Positions 24,955-33,422 of a stretch of DNA of 43,115 nucleotides are shown here, in pieces. The first letter of the stretch is position 1. Each line of letters starts with the position of its first letter. Made by a program: the position numbers and the translations under genes. Below the pieces are notes generated by a model. It did no database searches. It was not told where the DNA came from and worked only from the letters and a program-made list of their open reading frames with translations. This stretch comes from Deltaproteobacteria bacterium (lineage in GTDB: Bacteria; Desulfobacterota; Desulfovibrionia; Desulfovibrionales; Desulfovibrionaceae), in the NCBI GenBank assembly GCA_031275645.1, contig JAISOL010000002.1, positions 1-43,115 on the forward strand, in the 5' to 3' direction.

Positions 24955-25650
24955 TCAGCGCAATCTGAAGGCAAAAGGCAGCCGGACCAGGGTGTTTACC
25001 GGTACGCCGTTGATTTTGCCGGGAATGAAACGCATTTTCCGGGCCGCGCTCAGGGCCGCCTCCTCAAAGTAGCCGGGAGGGGAGGCCGAGTGTATGACGC
25101 ATTCCCTGGGGAGGCCGGAAGTATCCACAATCAGCTCCACAACGGCTTCCCCCTCCATATTCATGCGCCGCGCCCGGCCGGGGTATTCCGGAGTGACTCC
25201 GCGCACGACGGAGGGGCGCTGATCCACCTGCTCCTGAGCATAGGCGGAGAGCCCGCCGAACCGGCGCGCGGGGGCGGAAGGAGCGTAACCCGGCTGCGGG
25301 GCGCTTTCCGGCGCGGCCTCCGCCGGCGGGGGCCTTGCCGCTTCAGGTTCGGGGGTTGGGCGCCGGGGCAGGGGCGGCTTTCTGGCGCTGATGACCTGAG
25401 GCTTTTCCGGAGGAGGAGGCGGAGGCGGCGGAGATGGCGCGGCCGGGGGATCCGGCGGGGGAGCGGGGGCGGGATCCGGCTCCGGGGGAAAGGCCGGCGA
25501 CGCCAGATCGGCCAGGGACACGCGGTAAACCTTCTCCGCCTGTTCCTGCTGCACCGAGGAAAACAGAAAAATCATTCCCGCGATGCCGCCATGCAGGCAA
25601 AGGGAGAAAAGAAGAAGCAGGGCGCGTTCTTTCATGGCCGCCGGCGCCAT
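24955..25650 (-). CDS. tonB: TonB energy-transducing protein
   Basis: The protein has 231 residues. There is an N-terminal membrane anchor (LLLLFSLCLHGGIAGMIFLF, about 11-30) and a long proline-rich periplasmic spacer (about 52-125). The C-terminal TonB domain contains VTPEYPGRARRMNMEGEAVV and a final hydrophobic-charged tail. It would carry energy from ExbB-ExbD to outer-membrane receptors. It overlaps exbD by one base (TAATG); an internal ATG at 25635 is a possible start. It is the third gene of exbB-exbD-tonB. Confidence 0.93.
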   Translation of the reverse strand: MAPAAMKERALLLLFSLCLHGGIAGMIFLFSSVQQEQAEKVYRVSLADLASPAFPPEPDPAPAPPPDPPAAPSPPPPPPPPEKPQVISARKPPLPRRPTPEPEAARPPPAEAAPESAPQPGYAPSAPARRFGGLSAYAQEQVDQRPSVVRGVTPEYPGRARRMNMEGEAVVELIVDTSGLPRECVIHSASPPGYFEEAALSAARKMRFIPGKINGVPVNTLVRLPFAFRLR

Positions 25651-26096
25651 TACCGTCCGTCCGTTCCCGGCGGGCTTCCCTCCCGTGCGCCCGCCGGGCC
25701 GGGAAGCGTCACCAGGCCTATGTCCATAATGCCGGCTCCGCGTATTCTGCCCATAACCTCCATAAACGTGCCGTAAGACACGTTCCTGTCCGCGCGGACA
25801 AACAGGCTGCGGCCCGCGGCCCGCGCGTTCGTCCGCAGGACAGAGGCTATGTCGCCCAGGGTCGTCTCATATTCGTCTACAAAGAGAGCGCCGTTATCCT
25901 TGATCGTAAGAATCAGGCGATCATTTTCCGCAGGCAGGGTTTCCGACTCTTCCACTTCCGGCAATTCCACATCAAGCCCTTCGGTCATCATGGGAGCCGT
26001 GATCATGAAAATGATCAGCAGAACAAGCATGACGTCCACAAAAGGAGTGACGTTGATTTCTGAAACGAAGTCGTCGTTGGACAAAGAGGTGGCCAT
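25650..26096 (-). CDS. exbD: ExbD/TolR biopolymer transport protein
   Basis: The protein has 148 residues, with the family start (INVTPFVDVMLVLLIIFMIT at about 14-33, including the conserved Asp at 21) as a single membrane helix, then a periplasmic domain with LPEVEES and VRADRNVSYGTFMEVM. It is the proton-channel partner of ExbB. It begins 2 nt after exbB and overlaps tonB by one base, so the three genes form a tight operon. Confidence 0.94.
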   Translation of the reverse strand: MATSLSNDDFVSEINVTPFVDVMLVLLIIFMITAPMMTEGLDVELPEVEESETLPAENDRLILTIKDNGALFVDEYETTLGDIASVLRTNARAAGRSLFVRADRNVSYGTFMEVMGRIRGAGIMDIGLVTLPGPAGAREGSPPGTDGR

Positions 26097-26098
26097 GA

Positions 26099-26788
26099 CT
26101 ATTCCTCTCCCGCAAAAGCAAGGCCGTTCCTGTGCTCTCCGGCCTCATGCTGGAGGCGGTTCAGCAACTGCCCGGCGAAGATGATGCAGATGCCTTCGAT
26201 GGAAGCTATTCTGGCCCGGAAGATATTGTAGCCGCAGGTGGCGGGTATGGCCACAAACAGCCCGACAGCCGTGGCGATCAGCGCTTCGGCTATGCCGGGC
26301 GCGACCGTGGCTATGGAAACGCTTTTCATATGGGCGATGGAGTGGAAAGAATACATAATCCCCCAAACCGTGCCGAAAAGACCGATGAAAGGCGCGGTAT
26401 TGGCGGTGGTGGCCAGCAGGGAGAGGGAGGATTTGAGCCGGGCCATCTCCTCGTCAACGCCGAAGCGCAGGGCGCGGCGCACATTGTCGTTCAACAGCCG
26501 CTCGGCATCGCCGGTGCGGCTGATGCGGTTGAATTCGCGCACGGCGCGGCGGGTGATGCCGTGCAGGGGCGAGCGCGGATTCTTCTCCATGTCGGGCAAG
26601 GAAGCGCCCAGCCCCCCGGCCTCGTCAAAGCAGGCAAGGCCGGAGGCCGCGAGCCGCTGCGCCCTGCGCAGGCCTACAAACTTGCCCGCCATGAAAGCCC
26701 AACTGGCGAACGACATGAGCAGAAGCAAAAACAGGACGCATTTGGAAACAAAAGTGGCCTGTATAACGGCGTGTACGAGAGATTCCAT
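26099..26788 (-). CDS. exbB: ExbB/TolQ proton channel protein
   Basis: The protein has 229 residues. Three hydrophobic segments are seen (about 14-32, 122-142 and 160-190), and the conserved core TTANTAPFIGLFGTVWGIMY and GIAEALIATAVGLFVAIPA is present. It couples proton flow to TonB (or TolA-type) energisation in the inner membrane. It is the first gene of the operon, with GGGAGG 5' to its ATG. TolQ is the alternative, but the proline-rich TonB downstream favours ExbB. Confidence 0.93.
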   Translation of the reverse strand: MESLVHAVIQATFVSKCVLFLLLLMSFASWAFMAGKFVGLRRAQRLAASGLACFDEAGGLGASLPDMEKNPRSPLHGITRRAVREFNRISRTGDAERLLNDNVRRALRFGVDEEMARLKSSLSLLATTANTAPFIGLFGTVWGIMYSFHSIAHMKSVSIATVAPGIAEALIATAVGLFVAIPATCGYNIFRARIASIEGICIIFAGQLLNRLQHEAGEHRNGLAFAGEE

Positions 26789-27053
26789 ATTTCCTCCCTG
26801 TCATCCCAACTCTCCGGCGCATTCGGCGCCTGAAAGGCTATAGTCCGGAACAAACCCGGGATCAAACTTTGCGGCCCAGCGCATTTTCTCCGGAAATGAA
26901 AAAATTATTATAATAATATTATAGTATTATACACAAGAATATTTTCTTAAGCTATAATCGGTGTTTCCTTTTTTGAGCAAAAATAATCCGACTCTGAGCA
27001 CAATTTGAATTTGATATTCATTATTAAATCTAAAAAAATCATCAGGAGTCAAT
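26789..27053. promoter_or_regulatory. AT-rich divergent gap with Fur-box-like site
   Basis: Between exbB (leftward) and the signal-peptide frame (rightward), 26895-26960 is a dense run of A/T with several TATAAT-like boxes. GAATTTGATATTCATTATT (27007-27025) matches the 19-bp Fur consensus GATAATGATAATCATTATC at 14 of 19 positions. TTGAAT (27005-27010) and TCTAAA (27029-27034) could be a promoter with an 18-bp spacer that this box would block. Iron control of both divergent units is an inference. Confidence 0.5.
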
Positions 27054-27155
27054 ATGTCGCGCAAACTTTTTTTCGTCCTTGCCGGGATCACCGGCCTCGC
27101 GCTGGCCGCGGGCGGAACGGCCGCCGCGGCGGAAGCTCCCGCGCAATCGCTCTGA
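27054..27155 (+). pseudogene. signal-peptide-only remnant, possibly of a TonB-dependent receptor
   Basis: The frame from the ATG at 27054 (AGGAG at 27044-27048) encodes 33 residues: a short basic start MSRKL, a hydrophobic core FFVLAGITGLALA, a small-residue region AAGGTAAAAEA with a good AxA cleavage site, and then a stop at 27153. Nothing in the three frames downstream continues as a protein. With a good ribosome binding site, a Fur-like box and Ton genes alongside, I infer the 5' end of an exported iron-uptake protein whose body was deleted. An intact small exported peptide is the alternative. Confidence 0.5.
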
Positions 27156-27490
27156 CGCAACTTTCTGCAGGAGAGCCCCTGCGCACTTCAAGCCAACTTA
27201 GAGCATTTCCACTTTGATGTTGCACATCCATGTTCTTTCAGCTCCACGCCCGCTCCGGCGCTCACCGGCGCAAATGAATTGCGCCTGCGCCTTCGCGGCG
27301 GGCGTCCGCTCGCGCGGCCGCCTGAGCAATTTCATTCTGTAATTGCTAATGCAGGTCATGGCAGACGATCTTAAAGCAGATCACGCTTGAATAGTCGGCC
27401 CATATTCGGATTTCTGGTCGGAATTTACAATGATTTTTGCTTGTTTAATCAGATATTACAAACTATTATCTATTTTTCAGGGCCGAATAC
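27156..27490. other. non-coding stretch, no gene seen
   Basis: No supported gene is seen. The first part is mixed; 27240-27320 is GC-rich; 27410-27480 is AT-rich. A small hairpin, AGCAATT/AATTGCT (27325-27331 and 27341-27347), is the only structure I can point to. It separates the signal-peptide remnant from the end of the second ABC transporter gene and may be the scar of a deletion. Confidence 0.5.
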
Positions 27491-29227
27491 TCATTCCAAG
27501 GTCCAGCCGCCGGCATTTTGCTGCGCGCTCCAGAGTTCGGCGTACAAGCCCCCGGCAGCCAGAAGCTCGGCGTGCGTTCCCTGACCGACTATTCTCCCTT
27601 TGTTCAGGACTATGATGCGGCCGGCTCCCACGACGGTCTGCAACCTGTGGGCAATCATGACAACGGTTCTGCCCCGGATCAGGGCGCCTATGGCCCGCTG
27701 CACCTCCGCTTCGTTTTCCGGGTCCAGGGAAGCGGTGGCCTCATCCAGCAAAATGACCGGCGCGTCTTTTAATATCGCCCGCGCTATGGAAACGCGCTGC
27801 TTTTCGCCGCCGGAGAGGGTGGAGCCGCCTTCGCCGACCAGGGTGTCGTAGCCGCGGGGGAGAGCCGTGATGAATTCATGGCAGCGGGCGGCTTTGGCGG
27901 CTTCCTCTATTTCCTCCTGAGTGGCCTCCTGCCTGCCGTAGCGGATGTTGTTGCCTATGCTGTCCTGGAAAAGATAAACCTCCTGAAAGACCACGGAAAT
28001 ACGCTTCAGGAGTTTTTCCGGATCGATTTCCCGCGCGTCCGTGCCGCCGAATTTTACGCTTCCGGCCTGGGGATCGTAAAAACGCGCAATCAGCCGGAGT
28101 ATGGTGCTTTTTCCGCTGCCGGAGGGGCCGACCAGGGCGGTGAGGGAGCCGGACCGCAGGGACAGGGAAACATTTTCCAGAACAGGCTTTTCTCCATAGC
28201 GGAAAGATACGTTTTCAAACACTATGTCGTGGGCCGCCGGCGCATCCTTTTCTCCGCCCGGTAGGGGCTGGTGCATAAGATTCAAGATTCGCTCCCCAGA
28301 CAGGGAGATATATTTGAACTCCGCCAGACGCATCAGAGCCGCCGCCAAAGGATCGAACACCCTTGTCCCCACCAGCAGGAACAAGGCGAAAACCGGCGCC
28401 GGCAAGGAGCCGCCCAGACTCAGGTACACGCCGGCGATGCTCATCCAGGCGAGTCCGCTCCTGATTCCGGCGACAGCCACCAGATAAAAGGAGCCGAAGA
28501 GGCCTTCGACGGCAATGCTGTTTTTCATGTAGGCATGAATCGCGCGTTCCAGCCTCCGGAAGTTCGCGCCTTGCAGGTGGTGGGCCTTGATGACTTTCAT
28601 CCCGTCTATATATTCGCCGAAACTGTTTGCCATGACGGTTTTCGATTGCAGATACGCCTTTCCCCTGCGCCTCTCCAGGCCGGAAACCAGCCACAGGAGA
28701 AGGAACGAAAAAGGCAGGGCCGCGAACATGGCAAGAGCCATGCGCCAATCGACAAATAAAAAAAAGACCAAAGTAATCAGGGGGGTGATAACGCCGCCGA
28801 CCAGTTGGCCGAGTATATGCGAAATGGCGTTTTCCAACTGCGAGAAGTCGTTCATCATGATATTTCCGAGTTCACCGGGGTCTTTGCCCACGAGAAAACC
28901 CAAGGGGAGTTTGCACAGATGCTCCGCGAGGGCGGCGCGGCCGGCCGCGGAATTTTCGTAAGCTCTCCGGTACATTGAGCGGAAGGCGAATATTTCCCCG
29001 CCGAACTGGACGACGAGGAAAAAAAGCATCAGGCAACAGAGGAAGCGCAGGTTTCCCCAGTCAAGTTCCCGGCCGGGCGCGGCGTAATGCCCGTAAAGGA
29101 GGCCGAACATGAAGGCCACGAAACCGTAGGGCAGAATATTGCAGATATCGGCGACGACCGCCCCGGCAATGGGCCTGAGCAGGCGCCTGGGGTCGCCAAA
29201 ACTTATATAATACAGTTTTTTAAGCAT
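27491..29227 (-). CDS. ABC transporter, fused permease-ATPase (YbtQ/IrtB-like half)
   Basis: The protein has 578 residues. Membrane domain (six predicted helices, about 20-300) is followed by the nucleotide-binding domain with Walker A GPSGSGKST (about 366-374), signature LSGGEKQR, Walker B VILLDEATASLD and a switch His in IAHR. It overlaps the upstream ABC gene by 8 nt, so the pair probably forms a heterodimer. An AraC/PchR-type regulator heads the operon, a Fur-like site lies at its promoter, and Ton genes are close by. These point to ferric-siderophore import like YbtPQ or IrtAB, rather than drug export, but this is an inference. Confidence 0.85.
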   Translation of the reverse strand: MLKKLYYISFGDPRRLLRPIAGAVVADICNILPYGFVAFMFGLLYGHYAAPGRELDWGNLRFLCCLMLFFLVVQFGGEIFAFRSMYRRAYENSAAGRAALAEHLCKLPLGFLVGKDPGELGNIMMNDFSQLENAISHILGQLVGGVITPLITLVFFLFVDWRMALAMFAALPFSFLLLWLVSGLERRRGKAYLQSKTVMANSFGEYIDGMKVIKAHHLQGANFRRLERAIHAYMKNSIAVEGLFGSFYLVAVAGIRSGLAWMSIAGVYLSLGGSLPAPVFALFLLVGTRVFDPLAAALMRLAEFKYISLSGERILNLMHQPLPGGEKDAPAAHDIVFENVSFRYGEKPVLENVSLSLRSGSLTALVGPSGSGKSTILRLIARFYDPQAGSVKFGGTDAREIDPEKLLKRISVVFQEVYLFQDSIGNNIRYGRQEATQEEIEEAAKAARCHEFITALPRGYDTLVGEGGSTLSGGEKQRVSIARAILKDAPVILLDEATASLDPENEAEVQRAIGALIRGRTVVMIAHRLQTVVGAGRIIVLNKGRIVGQGTHAELLAAGGLYAELWSAQQNAGGWTLE

Positions 29228-31031
29228 GGCTGTTCTCCCGTCCGATCTTCCAGTTCAGAGCCTGTCGATGGGCGTTCCACATTTTTGCGTATATCCCGTC
29301 GGCTTCAAGCAGAGCCTCGTGTGTGCCCGCTTCCGCCACAGACCCGTTTCGCAGCACGAAGATCGCATCGGCCTTTCTGATGGTGGAAAGCCGGTGGGCG
29401 ATGATGATGACGGTTTTCCCGCGCATCAGCCGCGAGAGGGCCTGCTGCATCAGGTGTTCATTGGTCGGGTCGGCGTAGGCCGTGGCCTCGTCTAGGACAA
29501 GGATGGGCGCGTTTTTCAGAATGGCCCGCGCCACGCACACCCGCTGCTCTTCTCCGCCGGAAAGATGTACCCCCCCTTCGCCGATGAGCGTGTCGAAGCC
29601 CTGAGGCAAAGCTTCGATGAATTCGCGGCATTGAGCCGCCTCGGCGGCGGCGCGGACTTCTTCCGGGCTCGCGGAGGGCCTGCCGATGAGAATATTGTTG
29701 TGGAGACTGTCCGAAAACAAAAAGGCGTCCTGAAAAACAAAAGAAACCATGTCCATGAGCGCCTTTGCGGGAATATCCCGGATATCCACGCCGCCTATGG
29801 AAACGGAGCCGCTCCGGACATCCCAGAAGCGGGGTATCAGTTGGGCGAGGGTGGTTTTTCCCGAGCCGGAAGGTCCTACAAGCGCCGTCAGGGCGTTTTG
29901 TCCGGCCGTAAAGCTGACTTCATGCAAAACTTCGGGAGCGCCGCCTTCGGCGTCGTAGGAAAAAGACACCCGCTCAAAGCGGACGTCAAAGCTTTCCGGA
30001 ACTCTGCCCTCAACCGCGTCGGGCAGGGGAGCCTGCGCCAGCATGGAATCAATGCGCCTCACGCCTTCGGCAATCATGGAAAAATTGCCCGCCAGCGAGA
30101 CGAACTTGAGCATGGGCACGGACACTCCGGGCGCGAACACGAGGAAAAGCGTCAACACCGCCGCGAAGGCGACGTTTTCCGGCTCCCTGCTCAAAAGAAA
30201 AAGCCCCACGGGCAGAATAAAGGAAGGGAGCGAGACCAGCAGCACCTTGAAGAGGGCATAACCGTTCTGCAGCTTATCCCCGAAGCGGATGCAGAAATCC
30301 CGGTAACGGAGCATGTCCGCGTGGAAACGCCGAAAGGAAAAAACCGTCTGCCCGAACACCTTGACGGAAGGCATTCCCCGGACGTACTGCACGGAAGAGG
30401 CGCTGATTTCTTCCAGAGCATCGTAAAAATCGCTTATGGCCTTTTGGCATTCCTTTCCCAGCATCAGGCTGTACTGCGCGGCGAAACCTATGATAATGGG
30501 GATTACGGCCGCCAGCGCCAGCCACGGGTTGAGAAAAAACATGCCCGCGAGCATGGCGGCCAGCAGAAGCGCGGCGTTTACCAGATCCGGCAACTGGTGG
30601 GCGATGAACAATTCTATTTTCTCAACGTCCATCTCGGCCACTTTTTTGATTTTTCCGGAAGCATTCCGGTCAAAGAAGCCCAGCGGCAGCCTGCCTATGT
30701 GATCCGAAAGCCGCACCCTTATGCCGTAAAGTATTCTGAAGGCGGCCACGTGAGAACACATCGCGCCGGCGTACATGAAGGCATAGCCGCCCAGGAGGCC
30801 CGCAAGGCCGAGCACGGCCCAACGGATCATCTCCTCCCCGTTCATAAGAGACGGGTCCGGCGCGTGGCGTAAAAGCTCAAGCAGGACGATATAGACGGAG
30901 TAATAGGGAAGCAGCATCAGGGCGACGCTTATCGTCGACAGGATAAACGACCAGAGCAGCAGAGTCTTTTTCTCTCCGGACAGTTCAATCAGTCTGGCGA
31001 GAGCGTTTTTTTCCCCGGCGGTATGCGACAT
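29220..31031 (-). CDS. ABC transporter, fused permease-ATPase (YbtP/IrtA-like half)
   Basis: The protein has 603 residues from the ATG at 31031 (AAGGATTCAGGAC upstream). The longer frame to 31256 lies within the regulator gene and is not used. It has a six-helix membrane domain and a nucleotide-binding domain with Walker A GPSGSGKTT, signature LSGGEEQR, and Walker B LVLDEATAYADPTNE. The EATA-YADP variant is the pattern I associate with siderophore-type ABC pairs. It starts 11 nt after the regulator gene and overlaps the second ABC gene by 8 nt. It probably pairs with that protein in the inner membrane. Confidence 0.85.
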   Translation of the reverse strand: MSHTAGEKNALARLIELSGEKKTLLLWSFILSTISVALMLLPYYSVYIVLLELLRHAPDPSLMNGEEMIRWAVLGLAGLLGGYAFMYAGAMCSHVAAFRILYGIRVRLSDHIGRLPLGFFDRNASGKIKKVAEMDVEKIELFIAHQLPDLVNAALLLAAMLAGMFFLNPWLALAAVIPIIIGFAAQYSLMLGKECQKAISDFYDALEEISASSVQYVRGMPSVKVFGQTVFSFRRFHADMLRYRDFCIRFGDKLQNGYALFKVLLVSLPSFILPVGLFLLSREPENVAFAAVLTLFLVFAPGVSVPMLKFVSLAGNFSMIAEGVRRIDSMLAQAPLPDAVEGRVPESFDVRFERVSFSYDAEGGAPEVLHEVSFTAGQNALTALVGPSGSGKTTLAQLIPRFWDVRSGSVSIGGVDIRDIPAKALMDMVSFVFQDAFLFSDSLHNNILIGRPSASPEEVRAAAEAAQCREFIEALPQGFDTLIGEGGVHLSGGEEQRVCVARAILKNAPILVLDEATAYADPTNEHLMQQALSRLMRGKTVIIIAHRLSTIRKADAIFVLRNGSVAEAGTHEALLEADGIYAKMWNAHRQALNWKIGRENSHA

Positions 31032-31042
31032 GTCCTGAATCC

Positions 31043-31612
31043 TTACGGCAAATTTCTTCGCGCTTTTTTCAATATCTGCCCCGGAGTTATTCCGAATTCC
31101 CTGCGGAAGGCAGCGATAAAATGCCCCGTATTGCTGTATCCGACGGCGTTGGATACTGATACTATATTTACAGAAGTATCCGTATTCCGTAATAAATCGT
31201 TGGCGTAGTACATGCGTTCCTTTCGTAGTATGCCGCGAATCGAATCCCCGAAGCAAATCTGAAATCCGCGCTTCAGTTTATACTCATTCGAGCCGCACAA
31301 GGTGGACAGGTTTTGTATGGTGGGGGGATCAAACAGGTTATTTACAAGAATTTTTCTGGCCGCATGGATTTTTTCCATATCTGATTTTGTCAGCATGCGG
31401 TTTTTTTCCTTATCCGCACTCATGGCGTCAAGATATAACGACACCAGTTCAAGGCATTTCCCTTCCAGATAAATCGACTGATACGCATCCGTGCTCACGG
31501 CCGTCCTCTTGCGGGATATAGCCGACGGCTCCGGCATATTCGGGCTGAGATCATGGGTTTTCATGCGGAGAGCCTGTAAATGCCGGCTATACTCCGGGAA
31601 AGGGCGGAACAT
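31043..31612 (-). CDS. AraC-family regulator, short PchR-like
   Basis: The protein has at most 189 residues. Residues 80-185 hold the two AraC helix-turn-helix motifs (TIQNLSTLCGSNEYKLKRGF, then VSVSNAVGYSNTGHFIAAFRR and FGITPGQ). The linker IYLEGKCLELVSLYL is typical of PchR-type siderophore regulators. The N-terminal sensor domain of about 150 residues found in PchR is missing, and the promoter at 31672-31700 lies too close to leave room for it. The start is uncertain: the ATG at 31612 and one at 31564 both lack good ribosome binding sites. It heads the operon of the two ABC genes and may control it. Confidence 0.8.
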   Translation of the reverse strand: MFRPFPEYSRHLQALRMKTHDLSPNMPEPSAISRKRTAVSTDAYQSIYLEGKCLELVSLYLDAMSADKEKNRMLTKSDMEKIHAARKILVNNLFDPPTIQNLSTLCGSNEYKLKRGFQICFGDSIRGILRKERMYYANDLLRNTDTSVNIVSVSNAVGYSNTGHFIAAFRREFGITPGQILKKARRNLP

Positions 31613-31671
31613 GGACTGAGAGAGCCGGTACCGCGGGTTTGGATTTCTGAGGCTGGCCTGAGCATGTCTTT

Positions 31672-31700
31672 TTTATATAGAAAATGAAATTCAATATCAA
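31672..31700 (-). promoter_or_regulatory. Fur-box-overlapped promoter of the regulator-ABC operon
   Basis: On the minus strand TTGATA (31700-31695), a 17-bp spacer and TATAAA (31677-31672) make a strong promoter. GAAAATGAAATTCAATATC (31680-31698, read on the plus strand) matches the 19-bp Fur consensus at 15 of 19 positions and covers the spacer and most of the -35. Iron-loaded Fur should therefore repress the operon. Confidence 0.7.
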
Positions 31701-31790
31701 GCGTTTTCGGCAATTTACCCCTTCTCCCCGCCCGGCGGGCCGGCTGCCGCCACGCTCCGCGCCCTCAAACCCAGGCGAAAAAACAAAGGA

Positions 31791-31819
31791 TTGCCAAAAA
31801 AAAGCAAATGGCATATAAA
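31791..31819 (+). promoter_or_regulatory. promoter of the DUF1538 - P-II - nhaB operon
   Basis: TTGCCA (31791-31796), a 17-bp spacer and TATAAA (31814-31819) sit 29 nt before the ATG at 31848. This argues against the in-frame TTG at 31791, which falls in the -35 box, as the start codon. Confidence 0.65.
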
Positions 31820-31847
31820 GGCGACCGCGGAGTCCACTTCAAAAAAT

Positions 31848-33335
31848 ATGTTCTTCCCTGAAATACTGAAAAAAACCAGTCTGGCCGCGCTGCCTTTCAC
31901 AGCCCTGCTGTTCCTCCTGCATCTCTTTCTCCTGCCGGAGAAAAGCGGCGTCTGGTCTCTGGCGGCGGGCTGGCTTCTCCTGAGTTCCGGCATGGCCGTC
32001 TTTATCTCGGGCGTGGATATAGGCATACTTCCCATGGGCCAGAAAGCGGGATCGGAACTGGCCAACCGGCGCAGCCTCCCCCTGCTCTGCGCCTTTTGTT
32101 TCGTCGCGGGATTCTTCATCACCGCTTCCGAACCTCATCTGGGCATACTCGCGGTCTGGACGAAACGTCTGGCCCCCGGAGCCGGACGCCTTTCGAGCGC
32201 GGCGGCCATAAGCGCCGGCGTCGGGCTCTTCGCGGCCCTGGCCGCCGGAAGGATAGTTCTGCAGATTTCCCTGAAAAAAATCCTGACCTTTTTCTATATC
32301 CTGATCCTCGGCGGCGCCTGTCTGGCGGAAACTCCCTTTACCGGACTGCTTCTCGGCGCCGGAGGAGTGGCGGCGGGGCCTATGGCCGTGCCTTTCATTC
32401 TGGCCCTGGGCATGGGCATAGCCGCGGTGCGCGGCGGGAGCGAAGCCGGCAGCGACAGTTTCGGATTGCTGGGGCTGACCGGTCTGGGCCCCATCCTGGC
32501 CCTGCTGCTTCTGGGGGCGATTTTCCCTGGAGAATGGAGCGGAGGAGTATATGAGCGAAAAGAGGCGGCCGGTACGCTTTTATCTTTTCTGCTCCTTATA
32601 CCGGCCAGCCTGAAGGAAATGGGCATAGCCGCCCTGCCCCTGCTGGTCCTGCTCATTCTTTTCGGCACTACCCTGTTTAATCTCTCCCGCCTGCAGGTAA
32701 TCCGCTTCACCAAGGGGCTGCTCTACGCCTTTGCCGGGCTGTGCATCTTCTTTACCGGGCTCCGGGGAGGATTCATGGCGGAAGGGAATCTGCTCGGCAA
32801 CGCTCTGGCCCTTACGGATAACAAAGCAATAACAACGCTCGCGGGCATGCTCCTGGGAGCCATGACGGTCTGGGTCGAGCCCACCGTCTGGGTGCTCAAC
32901 GCCAGAGCCGAGGCGGCTCCGGGGGGGAACATCAGCCACAACCACATCATGGCCGCGCTCTCCCTGAGCGCGGCCTGCGCCACGGGTCTGGCCCTGCTCC
33001 AGGCCATGAACGGCCTGAACCCGCTCTGCCTCATACTGCCCGGCTACGCCCTGGCCCTGCTCCTGAGCATATTCTGTCCCCGGCTGTTCACGGCTCTGGC
33101 CTTTGATTCCGGAGTCGTGATGATCGGCCCCGTGACCTGCATCTTCATGCTCTCCCTCGTCACCTCCGCCGCCGCCCTGCCGGAAAGGGCCACCGGCTTT
33201 TTCGGGCTGATAGCCCTGTTTGCCATGACGCCGCTGCTTTTCATCCAAATTCTGGGCATACTTCTTCAACGCAAACAGCGCCTGAACGAACGCCGGCGGG
33301 CCGGAAAAGAGGCCGCCCCGGCGGGCCGGCAGTGA
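31848..33335 (+). CDS. DUF1538-family membrane protein, two repeats
   Basis: The protein has 495 residues from the ATG at 31848, chosen on promoter position. About twelve hydrophobic segments are arranged as two similar halves. SEPHLGILA and VEPTVWVLN are equivalent points, and GAGGVAAGPMAVPFILALG in the first half matches DSGVVMIGPVTCIFMLSL in the second. This is the internal duplication typical of DUF1538 proteins, predicted transporters of unknown substrate. The gene is followed by a P-II-like gene, a neighbourhood I recall for this family, and then nhaB. A role in ion or solute transport under P-II control is inferred. Confidence 0.8.
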   Translation: MFFPEILKKTSLAALPFTALLFLLHLFLLPEKSGVWSLAAGWLLLSSGMAVFISGVDIGILPMGQKAGSELANRRSLPLLCAFCFVAGFFITASEPHLGILAVWTKRLAPGAGRLSSAAAISAGVGLFAALAAGRIVLQISLKKILTFFYILILGGACLAETPFTGLLLGAGGVAAGPMAVPFILALGMGIAAVRGGSEAGSDSFGLLGLTGLGPILALLLLGAIFPGEWSGGVYERKEAAGTLLSFLLLIPASLKEMGIAALPLLVLLILFGTTLFNLSRLQVIRFTKGLLYAFAGLCIFFTGLRGGFMAEGNLLGNALALTDNKAITTLAGMLLGAMTVWVEPTVWVLNARAEAAPGGNISHNHIMAALSLSAACATGLALLQAMNGLNPLCLILPGYALALLLSIFCPRLFTALAFDSGVVMIGPVTCIFMLSLVTSAAALPERATGFFGLIALFAMTPLLFIQILGILLQRKQRLNERRRAGKEAAPAGRQ

Positions 33336-33422
33336 CGGAAGCTCCCGGAAGCGGAACAAGCCGTATTCCGGGACGGCGAGGCGGGAGCGGGAGAAGGGCT
33401 TTCAGCGCATGAGGAAATTTTG

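Noticed and set aside
27005-27217. 70-residue plus-strand frame across the signal-peptide remnant
   Set aside because: It begins in the Fur-like box region, has no ribosome binding site, and is an arginine/glycine-rich shadow of the signal peptide frame.
31791-31847. TTG start for the DUF1538 protein
   Set aside because: The TTG is part of a good -35 box, and transcription would begin downstream of it.
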